Below are positions 34,125 to 41,731 of a stretch of 64,000 bases of DNA, piece after piece. The stretch comes from Jejuia sp. UBA6058. GTDB lineage: Bacteria > Bacteroidota > Bacteroidia > Flavobacteriales > Flavobacteriaceae. The notes below the pieces were generated by a model, which was not told the DNA's origin, made no database searches, and saw only the letters and a list, made by a program, of their open reading frames with translations. The position numbers and the translations under genes were made by a program. How positions within the stretch are numbered: position 1 is the stretch's first letter; every line of letters begins with the position of its first letter. The stretch covers positions 124,001-188,000 of the forward strand of contig DIYI01000009.1 of the NCBI GenBank assembly GCA_002428965.1, given 5' to 3'.

Positions 34125-35402
34125 TTGTCCGATTACAAATTAGGTCTTGATTATGCTTTGGAACAAGACCAAAGTGATACTTTAAAATCTTATCGAAATC
34201 AATTTCATATTCCTGAAGATGAACATGGAAATGAGGTGATTTATATGACTGGTAATTCTCTTGGATTACAACCAAAAACGACTAAATCCTATGTAAATCA
34301 GGAGCTTGAAGATTGGGCTAATTTGGGTGTTGAAGGGCATTTTGAAGCCAAAAATCCATGGCTAAAATATCATGAGTTTTTAACGGAACAAATGGCAGAT
34401 ATTGTTGGCGCCAAACCTATCGAAGTAGTGGTAATGAATACCTTAACAGCCAACCTACATTTTTTAATGGCTTCATTTTATCAACCTACTTCTTCTCGAT
34501 ATAAAATATTGATTGAAAGTGATGCATTCCCTTCTGACAAATATGCGGTAGAATCGCAATTGCGTCACCATGGATATAACCACAAAGATGAGCTAGTACT
34601 TTGGAAACCAAGAGAAGGTGAAGAACTCTTACGTTATGAGGATCTGGAAGGCATTTTAAAAAAACAAGGCGACCAAATTGCCCTAATTATGATTGGTGGC
34701 GTAAATTATTATACTGGACAGTTTTTTGATTTGAGACGTATTACGGAGCTAGGTCATCAACATGGGTGTATAGTTGGGTTTGATTGCGCACATGGCGCTG
34801 GGAATGTCCAACTCAATTTACATGATTCAGGAGCGGATTTCGCTACTTGGTGTACCTATAAATATTTGAATTCGGGTCCAGGAAGTTTAGCTGGCTGTTT
34901 TGTACATGAACGACATGCGTACCGAAAAGACCTTAACCGCTTTACTGGTTGGTGGAGTCACAACAAAGATACACGCTTTAACATGCGAGGGGAATTTGAT
35001 CAATTACCCGGAGCTGAGGGTTGGCAATTAAGTAATCCACCCATTTTGTCTATGGCGGCTATTAAAGCCTCTTTAGATGTTTTCGCTGAAGTTGGGATGG
35101 AAGCACTCTCTAAAAAGTCTAAAAAATTAACGGGATATTTTGAATTTTTATTGAAAGAATTGGGTGAAGACACCATTAGAATCATTACACCTAGCAATCC
35201 CGAGGAACGAGGTTGTCAGTTGTCTATTCAGGTGAAAAATGCAGATAAATCGCTTCACGATAAATTAACAAAAGCATGCGTGATTAGCGATTGGAGAGAA
35301 CCGGATGTTATTCGTTGTGCACCTGTGCCACTTTATAATTCGTTTGAAGATGTGATCAGACTTGTTGAAAAACTAAAGTCCATTTTAACCTTCCCAAAGT
35401 GA
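34125..35402 (+). CDS. kynU: Kynureninase
   Basis: A PLP enzyme that cleaves kynurenine or 3-hydroxykynurenine to (3-hydroxy)anthranilate and alanine. Start set at TTG 34125 (425 residues), since the family begins like YKLGLDYALEQDQSD and the promoter lies just upstream; TTG 34089 would give 437. Key motifs: YMTGNSLGLQPK, VVMNTLTANLHF, the cofactor Asp in VGFDCAHGAGN, and the Schiff-base Lys in TWCTYKYLNSGPGS, with IRCAPVPLYNSFEDV at the C-terminus. It is the first gene of a plus-strand catabolic operon extending to 42816. Confidence 0.95.
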   Translation: MSDYKLGLDYALEQDQSDTLKSYRNQFHIPEDEHGNEVIYMTGNSLGLQPKTTKSYVNQELEDWANLGVEGHFEAKNPWLKYHEFLTEQMADIVGAKPIEVVVMNTLTANLHFLMASFYQPTSSRYKILIESDAFPSDKYAVESQLRHHGYNHKDELVLWKPREGEELLRYEDLEGILKKQGDQIALIMIGGVNYYTGQFFDLRRITELGHQHGCIVGFDCAHGAGNVQLNLHDSGADFATWCTYKYLNSGPGSLAGCFVHERHAYRKDLNRFTGWWSHNKDTRFNMRGEFDQLPGAEGWQLSNPPILSMAAIKASLDVFAEVGMEALSKKSKKLTGYFEFLLKELGEDTIRIITPSNPEERGCQLSIQVKNADKSLHDKLTKACVISDWREPDVIRCAPVPLYNSFEDVIRLVEKLKSILTFPK

Positions 35403-35410
35403 AGAAACTG

Positions 35411-35617
35411 AAACGAACTGATTGTAATAAATAAAAGAGGCATGAACCGACTAAAGCAAAAGGTTGAGCCCTAAATCAATTCAAAGAATTGAACATTGAA
35501 ATGCAGAAATAATGAGTGAAGGAATGTAGATGCAAAGCGAAGCTTTAAGCACGGAATTCCGAGAGCGAATGGTGCTTTAGCAATTTCCTCATTTCTATTT
35601 GATTTTTTGGTTCGTTT
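35411..35617. repeat. Nested inverted-repeat element between kynU and kmo
   Basis: The 284-bp gap between two consecutive operon genes holds a non-coding structured element. Outer arms are AAACGAAC (35411-35418) and GTTCGTTT (35610-35617). Inside, AGAAATAATGAG (35505-35516) faces CTCATTTCT (35588-35596), AAGCAC (35547-35552) faces GTGCTT (35572-35577), and CGGAATTCCG (35552-35561) is a perfect palindrome. The layout suggests a small mobile or repeat element, or a large RNA structure in the operon leader of kmo. No reading frame is convincing. Confidence 0.5.
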
Positions 35618-35658
35618 TGCATCAAGACAAAATGAATGTACATTTAAAACATAATGAG

Positions 35659-35679
35659 ATCCTGAAATAAGTTCAGGAT
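35659..35679. repeat. Short palindromic repeat overlapping the kmo leader
   Basis: ATCCTGAA-ATAAG-TTCAGGAT, an 8-bp stem with a 5-nt loop. I recall near-identical palindromes (GATCCTGAAACAAGTTCAGGAT type) scattered between genes in many bacteria including Flavobacteriaceae. The first in-frame ATG of kmo (35678) falls in its right arm. Confidence 0.6.
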
Positions 35680-35686
35680 GACAAAA

Positions 35687-37087
35687 ATGGAAAGACAGAA
35701 AGAGAACATATTAATCATAGGTGCAGGACTTTGCGGTAGCCTTTTAGCATTACGATTGGGACAACGAGGTTATAATGTTAATGTTTATGAGATGCGCCCC
35801 GATTTACGAAAAGTAGATATAAGTGCTGGTCGTTCTATAAACTTAGCTTTTTCTGATCGTGGTAATAAGGGCATGAAATTAGTCGGTATTGAAGAAAAAG
35901 TAAAACAATTGTGTATTCCGATGCACGGGCGTATGATACATGATGTGCACGGAAACACGTTTCAATCTAACTATAGCGGAAGGGATCATGAGTACATCAA
36001 TTCTATTTCGCGTGGGGGCTTGAACGCGCTACTTCTAGATGAGGCCGAAAAACATGAAAACGTCAGTATCTATTTCAATAAAAAATGCAAGTCTGTAAAC
36101 TTTCAAAAAACAACGGCACTTTTTAAAGATTATCATACCAAAGACGAATTTGTTGAGGATGCAGACGTAATAATCGCTACAGACGGCGCAGGTTCCGCTT
36201 TGCGAAAAAGCTATTATCTTGGTAAAAAATTCCTGTTTAGTTTTTCACAAAACTACCTAACTCACGGCTACAAGGAGCTCACTATTTTACCGAAGGAAAA
36301 CGGTGATTATAAAATCCATAAAAATGCCCTTCATATTTGGCCTCGTGGTAGTTTTATGTTGATTGCATTACCAAATCTAGATGGCAGTTTTACTGTAACG
36401 CTTTTTTTAAGTTATGATGAAGGTGAGTACAACTTCAATAATTTAACTAATGAAGAGTGTGTTTTAGAATTCTTTCAAAAGGAGTTCCCCGATGCTTTAG
36501 CAGTAATGCCAAACCTTTTAGATGATTTCTTCACCAATCCCACGGCACCTTTAGGCACCATAAAATGTTCACCATGGCATTACAAAGGCAATACACTTTT
36601 AATGGGTGATGCGGCTCATGCTATTGTCCCCTTTTATGGTCAAGGTATGAATGCGTCTTTTGAGGATGTGGTAGAATTTGATGCGATTTTAGACAAACAT
36701 GAAGGCGATTGGGAAACTGTCTTATCAGAATATGAAAAAACGAGAAAGAAAGATACAGATGCCATTGCAGATTTAGCCATAGATAATTTTCATGAAATGA
36801 AAGATCATGTGGCCAATCCTATTTTTCAGGAAAAACGAAAAATAGAAATGGTTTTGGAAAAAGAGTTTCCAGATGATTATTCATCTAAATATAGTTTAGT
36901 TACCTTTAATGAGCATATGGGCTACCGTGAAGCTATGCTTAAAGGAAGAGCTCAGGATAAAGCTATTTTAAATATGTTGTCGGATGGGGTTATTTCACCT
37001 GCTGATGATCTTAAAGATATTTTAGAAAAAGTAAAATCAGAAACCGTAGCAATCTTGGAGGACGATACTATTGCTGGATTACACTAA
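35687..37087 (+). CDS. kmo: Kynurenine 3-monooxygenase
   Basis: A 466-residue FAD-dependent hydroxylase adding OH at position 3 of kynurenine with NADPH and O2. Start chosen at ATG 35687, because the ATG at 35678 overlaps a palindromic repeat and adds only MTK. Motifs: ILIIGAGLCGSLLALRLGQ (FAD Rossmann), SAGRSINLAFSDRG (substrate Arg region), IIATDGAGSALR (DG motif), and LLMGDAAHAIVPFYGQGMN (GD motif). The C-terminal helix found in eukaryotic enzymes is absent, as in bacterial KMO. Followed after 5 bp by the RidA-like gene. Confidence 0.96.
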   Translation: MERQKENILIIGAGLCGSLLALRLGQRGYNVNVYEMRPDLRKVDISAGRSINLAFSDRGNKGMKLVGIEEKVKQLCIPMHGRMIHDVHGNTFQSNYSGRDHEYINSISRGGLNALLLDEAEKHENVSIYFNKKCKSVNFQKTTALFKDYHTKDEFVEDADVIIATDGAGSALRKSYYLGKKFLFSFSQNYLTHGYKELTILPKENGDYKIHKNALHIWPRGSFMLIALPNLDGSFTVTLFLSYDEGEYNFNNLTNEECVLEFFQKEFPDALAVMPNLLDDFFTNPTAPLGTIKCSPWHYKGNTLLMGDAAHAIVPFYGQGMNASFEDVVEFDAILDKHEGDWETVLSEYEKTRKKDTDAIADLAIDNFHEMKDHVANPIFQEKRKIEMVLEKEFPDDYSSKYSLVTFNEHMGYREAMLKGRAQDKAILNMLSDGVISPADDLKDILEKVKSETVAILEDDTIAGLH

Positions 37088-37092
37088 AAACC

Positions 37093-37497
37093 ATGAGTAA
37101 AAATACAGTTACACCCAGAGGTGCATACCCACATGTAAAACAAGTGGGTGATTTTATATTTATTTCGGGCACAAGTTCAAGACGACCTGATAATTCTATT
37201 GCTGGTGTAGACATTATTGATGATATGGGTACCAAGCACCTCAATATTGAGGTGCAAACACGAGAGGTTTTGAAGAACATTGATAGTAATTTGGCAAAGG
37301 TAGGTGCTTCATTAAAGGATGTTGTGGATGTTACAACTTTTTTAGTCAACATGAATGATTTTGCGGATTACAACAAAGCCTACGCTGAGTTTTTTGATGC
37401 TGAAACCGGACCAACTCGAACAACGGTTGCGGTGCATCAATTACCTCATCCTGATTTGGTTGTGGAGATTAAGGTTATAGCGCATAAACCTAAATAA
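37093..37497 (+). CDS. RidA-superfamily 2-aminomuconate deaminase
   Basis: A 134-residue trimeric YjgF/RidA-fold protein. Family marks are GDFIFISGTSSRRPD, VDVTTFLVNMNDFADYN, the deaminase Arg in GPTRTTVAV and the C-terminal VVEIKVIA with the Glu. Within this operon the best fit is 2-aminomuconate deaminase (like nbaF/amnD), which turns 2-aminomuconate into 4-oxalocrotonate and ammonia. Generic RidA would act on reactive imines instead; the TPRGAYPHVK start is more like the aminomuconate deaminases. The assignment relies on context as well as sequence. Confidence 0.82.
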   Translation: MSKNTVTPRGAYPHVKQVGDFIFISGTSSRRPDNSIAGVDIIDDMGTKHLNIEVQTREVLKNIDSNLAKVGASLKDVVDVTTFLVNMNDFADYNKAYAEFFDAETGPTRTTVAVHQLPHPDLVVEIKVIAHKPK

Positions 37498-37549
37498 ATT
37501 AGTTTTTACCACGAAGCTACCTATCGTAAACTTTTAAATTAGCTTTAAA

Positions 37550-38320
37550 GTGAGTAAAGTTTTCCGTAAGTCAAGAAAAGATATGATGAAAAAAAATCGT
37601 GTTAGGAAATATATCCTCTATGCCATAGGAGAAATTATTTTAGTGGTAATTGGAATTTTAATAGCGCTTCAGATTAATAACTGGAACGATAAACGCATTC
37701 AAAAATCTCAATTGAAATCTGTTTTTAAAGTGGTTAAAGAAGACTTAAAAACGGACACCTTAATGGTATCCCAAATTGTACAATTTTACGATACGATTAA
37801 TAAGTATAGTATAAAGATTATGATGGATGAGATAACCACAAAAAACTTAGACAGTTGTAAAATATGCCCTAGTTTGGTTACAGTTTACAGACCAATGACC
37901 ACACAAAAAAAGGGTTATAAGTTATTGCAGAACTTTAGCGACAATAACACTATAAAACCAGATAGTTTAGCAACAAACATCACTCAATTCTATGCTATTT
38001 TCAATGATTTAATTACTAACAACAACGATTTAGTCAAAAAAGAGGTATTAGAAAATTTAGACTATTTTAAAAAACAACCTTGGTTTCTTAATTGGATGCA
38101 GGGTATCAAAGACCCACGAGTATTAGACTATTTTGGTTCTAGTGCAGATTTTAAAAATAGAGTTGCGGCTCATAATATCCTAGCAGCTCAAAACCACCAG
38201 CGCGTTTTAAAGATTTACAAGGAACAAGCTATTCAATTAATAGCTGCATTAGATGAGCGAATAGAGAATAAAGATAAAACTAAAGAAGAAGAAGAAGAAG
38301 AAGAATCTGTTGAAAATTAA
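37550..38320 (+). CDS. DUF6090 membrane protein inside the kynurenine operon
   Basis: A 256-residue protein that begins with a GTG at 37550 (FRKSRKDMMKKNRVRKYILY matches the usual N-terminus). It has one membrane helix (YAIGEIILVVIGILIALQIN, about 30-50) with the NNWND boundary that marks DUF6090, then a mostly helical outer part with CxxC (SCKICPS). The C-terminus is seven Glu encoded by a GAA repeat. DUF6090 is widespread in Flavobacteriaceae with no known function; its place between deaminase and dehydrogenase genes is unexplained. Overlaps the next gene by 11 bp. Confidence 0.82.
   Translation: MSKVFRKSRKDMMKKNRVRKYILYAIGEIILVVIGILIALQINNWNDKRIQKSQLKSVFKVVKEDLKTDTLMVSQIVQFYDTINKYSIKIMMDEITTKNLDSCKICPSLVTVYRPMTTQKKGYKLLQNFSDNNTIKPDSLATNITQFYAIFNDLITNNNDLVKKEVLENLDYFKKQPWFLNWMQGIKDPRVLDYFGSSADFKNRVAAHNILAAQNHQRVLKIYKEQAIQLIAALDERIENKDKTKEEEEEEESVEN
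38285..38305 (+). repeat. (GAA)7 trinucleotide repeat in front of the dehydrogenase start
   Basis: Seven GAA units encode seven Glu near the end of the DUF6090 protein and end 4 bp before the TTG start of the aldehyde dehydrogenase. Triplet changes keep the DUF6090 frame while altering the purine-rich region that would serve ribosome binding. Confidence 0.8.
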
Positions 38321-39749
38321 AAACTTCATAAACGGCAAATTTGAAAATCCAATTTCAAATGATTGGATAGATAACTGCTGTCCTGCAAATGGTGAGGTTT
38401 ATGGACAAATTCCAAACTCTTCAAAAGCCGATGTTGAAAAAGCATATCAAAATGCTCAATATGCTTTTGAGGTATGGTCGAAAACAACATTAGAGGAACG
38501 TAGTAGAATTCTAATTAAAATTTCTGAACTATTAGAAACTAATTTAGATCGTTTTGCAGAAGCCGAAAGTAAGGATAATGGCAAGCCCTTGAGTTTAGCA
38601 AAAGCTATCGATATTCCCAGAGCCGCTAGTAATTTTCGATTTTTCGGAAATGCCATAACACAATTTTCAAGTGAAAGTCATGAAAGCGTAGGGCAAAACG
38701 CCATAAATTATACGTTGAGACAACCTATTGGGGTTGTGGGCTGTATATCACCATGGAATTTACCCCTTTATTTATTCACATGGAAAATCGCTCCGGCTTT
38801 AGCTGCTGGAAATTGTGTGATAGCCAAACCAAGTGAAGTTACGCCAACAACTGCCTATTTATTAGGCGAAATTTGTAATGAAGCTAGATTACCCAAAGGT
38901 GTTCTAAGTATTATTCATGGTTTAGGCAACACCACAGGACAAGCTATTGTGGAGCATCCTGAAATAAAAGCGATTTCTTTTACTGGAGGCACACAAACAG
39001 GCGCTCATATTGCAAAAATAGCAGCACCAATGTTTAAAAAACTTTCCTTAGAATTAGGAGGAAAAAATCCTAATATCATTTTTTCAGATTGCGATTATGA
39101 GGATATGTTAGATACCACCGTACGTTCGTCATTTTCAAACCAAGGACAAATATGTTTATGTGGCAGTCGTATTTTCGTAGAGGCTTCTATTTATGATAAA
39201 TTCAAATCTGATTTTATTAAAAAAGTAAAACAACTTAGAGTGGGTCACCCTTCCGACTCTAAAACAGATATTGGTGCAATAGTTTCTAAACCGCACTTAG
39301 AAAAAGTATTAAACTACGTTGACATAGCAAAAGCTGAAGGCGGAAAAGTACTTTGTGGTGGCAATAAGGTTTCTATTGATGGTTATGAAAACGGCTATTA
39401 TATGGAACCTACAATAATAGAAGTTCCAAATAATGGGGGCCGCATCAATCAAGAAGAAGTATTTGGGCCAGTTGTAACCATAATGCCATTTAAAACAGAA
39501 AAAGAAGTCCTAGAAATGGCAAATAATGTGAAATATGGCTTATCTTCAACACTCTGGACGAACGACTTAAAACGTACCATGAGAATGAATCAAAAATTAC
39601 AATGTGGTATTGTTTGGGTAAATACATGGATGCTGAGAGATTTAAGAACACCTTTTGGAGGTACAAAAGCTTCTGGCATTGGACGAGAAGGTGGATTTGA
39701 AGCACTTCGTTTCTTTACAGAACCTAAAAATGTTTGTATTAAATATTAA
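38310..39749 (+). CDS. Aldehyde dehydrogenase, probable 2-aminomuconate-6-semialdehyde dehydrogenase
   Basis: A 479-residue NAD-dependent ALDH. The start is TTG 38310 (no ATG is available before the conserved KNFINGKFENPISNDW). Motifs: GVVGCISPWNLPLYL, cofactor-binding ISFTGGTQTGAHI, general-base Glu in LSLELGGKNPNI, catalytic Cys in SNQGQICLCGSRI, and EVFGPVVTI. Its place between aminomuconate deaminase and ACMS decarboxylase suggests that it oxidises 2-aminomuconate semialdehyde (nbaE type). Sequence alone would allow other semialdehydes. Confidence 0.9.
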   Translation: MKIKNFINGKFENPISNDWIDNCCPANGEVYGQIPNSSKADVEKAYQNAQYAFEVWSKTTLEERSRILIKISELLETNLDRFAEAESKDNGKPLSLAKAIDIPRAASNFRFFGNAITQFSSESHESVGQNAINYTLRQPIGVVGCISPWNLPLYLFTWKIAPALAAGNCVIAKPSEVTPTTAYLLGEICNEARLPKGVLSIIHGLGNTTGQAIVEHPEIKAISFTGGTQTGAHIAKIAAPMFKKLSLELGGKNPNIIFSDCDYEDMLDTTVRSSFSNQGQICLCGSRIFVEASIYDKFKSDFIKKVKQLRVGHPSDSKTDIGAIVSKPHLEKVLNYVDIAKAEGGKVLCGGNKVSIDGYENGYYMEPTIIEVPNNGGRINQEEVFGPVVTIMPFKTEKEVLEMANNVKYGLSSTLWTNDLKRTMRMNQKLQCGIVWVNTWMLRDLRTPFGGTKASGIGREGGFEALRFFTEPKNVCIKY

Positions 39750-39767
39750 TTAACCAACCCATTACAA

Positions 39768-40550
39768 ATGAACCTCAACTTGAATAATAAAAATGCCTTA
39801 GTATGCGGCGCTACTCAAGGTATAGGAAAAGCAACAGCCATAGCTCTTGCCCAAGAAGGTGTAAATGTAACACTTGTGGCAAGAAATAGAGAAAAGCTTA
39901 AAGCCGTTTTAGCTGAATTACCTCAGCATAGAAACCACAATCATATTGTTGTAGATTTTTTAAACCCTAGAGATTTACAAGAACAAGTCATTAAGTTTAT
40001 TGAAAAATATTATGGCTTTCACATAGTTATTAATAATACCGGCGGACCCGCAAGTGGTGAAATAATAAACGCCAGTTTAGAAGCTTTTGAAAATGCTTTT
40101 ACCATGCACTTAAAATGCAATCATTTGTTGGCTCAAGCCACAATACCATTTATGAAAGAAGAAGGCTTTGGCAGAATTGTTAATGTTATTTCAACTTCCG
40201 TAAAAGAGCCCATACCTAGACTTGGCGTTAGCAATACCATAAGAGGTGCTGTAGGCAATTGGAGTAAAACCTTGAGTACTGAAGTAGCAGAATTTGGTAT
40301 CACTGTAAACAATGTACTCCCTGGGTTTACTGAAACAGAACGCTTATCAGAAATCATAAAGATTAAAGCAAAACTAGAGGACACTTCTATTGAAGAAATG
40401 ACCGAAATAATGAAAAATTATACGCCTGCTAAACGTTTTGCGCAACCTGAAGAAACAGCCAATGCTATTGTTTTTCTCGCCAGTGAAGCTGCTAGTTACA
40501 TAAATGGGATAAACGTTCCAGTGGATGGCGGGAGAACTAAATCTTTGTAA
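39768..40550 (+). CDS. SDR-family protein with altered active site
   Basis: A 260-residue Rossmann protein. Cofactor motifs are intact: VCGATQGIGKATAIAL, VARNREKL (NADP-type Arg), IVINNTGGPASG. The catalytic tetrad is not: where classical SDRs have YxxxK, the aligned run is LGVSNTIRGAVGN, with Ser for Tyr and Arg for Lys; the Ser of VISTSVKEP is present. Other SDRs with this SN-x-x-R pattern exist, but the mechanism is unclear. The reaction is unknown; in the kynurenine operon it could act on a pathway semialdehyde or side product, or be a scaffold. A hairpin follows before the next gene. Confidence 0.85.
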   Translation: MNLNLNNKNALVCGATQGIGKATAIALAQEGVNVTLVARNREKLKAVLAELPQHRNHNHIVVDFLNPRDLQEQVIKFIEKYYGFHIVINNTGGPASGEIINASLEAFENAFTMHLKCNHLLAQATIPFMKEEGFGRIVNVISTSVKEPIPRLGVSNTIRGAVGNWSKTLSTEVAEFGITVNNVLPGFTETERLSEIIKIKAKLEDTSIEEMTEIMKNYTPAKRFAQPEETANAIVFLASEAASYINGINVPVDGGRTKSL

Positions 40551-40620
40551 AAAGCCCTCTTCAACTGCTCAAATGCAGAAAGAGTTACATCAAGATGTAT
40601 TATCTTTATATAGTTTAATT

Positions 40621-40647
40621 AAAACTCAATTTCCCACATTGAGTTTT
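40621..40647 (+). terminator. Hairpin (terminator or attenuator) within the kynurenine operon
   Basis: AAAACTCAAT (40621-40630) pairs perfectly with ATTGAGTTTT (40638-40647) around a 7-nt loop. A short second hairpin, CCG-CGG, follows at 40648-40660. It lies 33 bp before the dioxygenase start, in a 129-bp gap. The T-run is only four long, so it may slow or stop part of the transcripts. Confidence 0.5.
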
Positions 40648-40679
40648 CCGTTTAAAGCGGAATTAATTGGGTTTCTTTT

Positions 40680-41171
40680 ATGAGTACACTATATCCACCT
40701 ATTAATTTTAAAGCTTGGATTGAAGAACATCGTCATTTGTTAAGACCACCTGTTGGTAATAAAGTCGTCTGGGAAAATGGCGATTTTATTGTTATGGTAG
40801 TTGGTGGGCCCAATGACAGAACAGACTATCACTACAATGAAACCCCAGAGTTTTTCTATCAAGTTGAAGGCGACATTATTTTAAAAGTTATTGACGAAGG
40901 AGAACCCAAAGACATCCATATTAAAGAAGGGGAGATATTTTTGTTACCACCTAAGATTCCGCATTCACCTCAACGTGGTGCAAATACTGTTGGTTTGGTT
41001 ATAGAATATCCAAGACCTGAAGGAGTAAAAGATAAATTGCAATGGTATTCTGAAGACAATGGCAGTCTGGAATACGAGGAGGAGTTTACTTTAGCGAATA
41101 TTGAAACGGATCTACCCAAAATTTTTGACAGATATAACAATGAAATTAAGAAAGATACTTCTAATGAGTAA
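40680..41171 (+). CDS. nbaC: 3-hydroxyanthranilate 3,4-dioxygenase
   Basis: A 163-residue cupin that opens the ring of 3-hydroxyanthranilate to 2-amino-3-carboxymuconate semialdehyde. Residue numbers match the Ralstonia enzyme closely: Fe ligands His51, Glu57 (DYHYNETPEFFY) and His95 (IPHSPQR), substrate Arg47 and Arg99. Bacterial enzymes normally have a second, rubredoxin-like iron held by two Cys pairs near the C-terminus; here the run reads LQWYSEDNGSL and the protein has no Cys at all. The catalytic site is intact, so activity is expected. Confidence 0.95.
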   Translation: MSTLYPPINFKAWIEEHRHLLRPPVGNKVVWENGDFIVMVVGGPNDRTDYHYNETPEFFYQVEGDIILKVIDEGEPKDIHIKEGEIFLLPPKIPHSPQRGANTVGLVIEYPRPEGVKDKLQWYSEDNGSLEYEEEFTLANIETDLPKIFDRYNNEIKKDTSNE

Positions 41172-41218
41172 CAGATAATTATTTAAGTCTTTAAAAGATC
41201 ATGATTGAAAATTACACA

Positions 41219-41731
41219 ATGAAAAAACTTCTGATATTCATATTCATAATATTTATCTTAGAAAACCATGGAAGCATTGAAATAAATACAAACTTCAAAA
41301 CCTCAAAAACTGAACTTACAGTTACTGAAAATGATGATTCTAGCGAAGTTTTGAGGACTTCTAGTTGCAATAGCAACGTAGATTCTCTTACAGTAAATAT
41401 CTCAAATGTTGGTCTAGGAGGAAGTTGGTTGAAAATAGAAATAAGAGATTCTATTAGACCAAAAATAGGTTTGTGGTCGGACTACAAACAGTATAACAAC
41501 GAGTACTCAACTGATATCGAACTTGAATCATACAGTTTAAAATTGAATAAAAATAAATACGCCATAGGTGATACCATAATGGGGCATATAAAATGTAAAT
41601 CTAAGACTTCCAAATATCTTAGGGGGAATGTGTTCCTAGAAATGGAAGGCGATTTTTTTAGTATAGTTGGAAAAACTATTTTAATGAGAAAAGATGGTAA
41701 GAAACTTGTCTTAGACACCAAAGATATATGA
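41219..41731 (+). CDS. Small secreted protein of unknown function, overlapping the ACMSD gene
   Basis: A 170-residue protein with a signal peptide (MKKLLIFIFIIFILEN); start set at ATG 41219, as the ATG at 41201 adds only MIENYT. The rest appears beta-rich with VDSLTVNISNVG, SWLKIEIRDS and GDTIMGHIKCKSKT; only one Cys pair, CN and KCK, is present. I recognise no family. It ends in an ATGA overlap with the ACMSD gene, so it must be co-translated in the kynurenine operon. A role in uptake or sensing of the aromatic substrate is only a guess. Confidence 0.65.
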   Translation: MKKLLIFIFIIFILENHGSIEINTNFKTSKTELTVTENDDSSEVLRTSSCNSNVDSLTVNISNVGLGGSWLKIEIRDSIRPKIGLWSDYKQYNNEYSTDIELESYSLKLNKNKYAIGDTIMGHIKCKSKTSKYLRGNVFLEMEGDFFSIVGKTILMRKDGKKLVLDTKDI

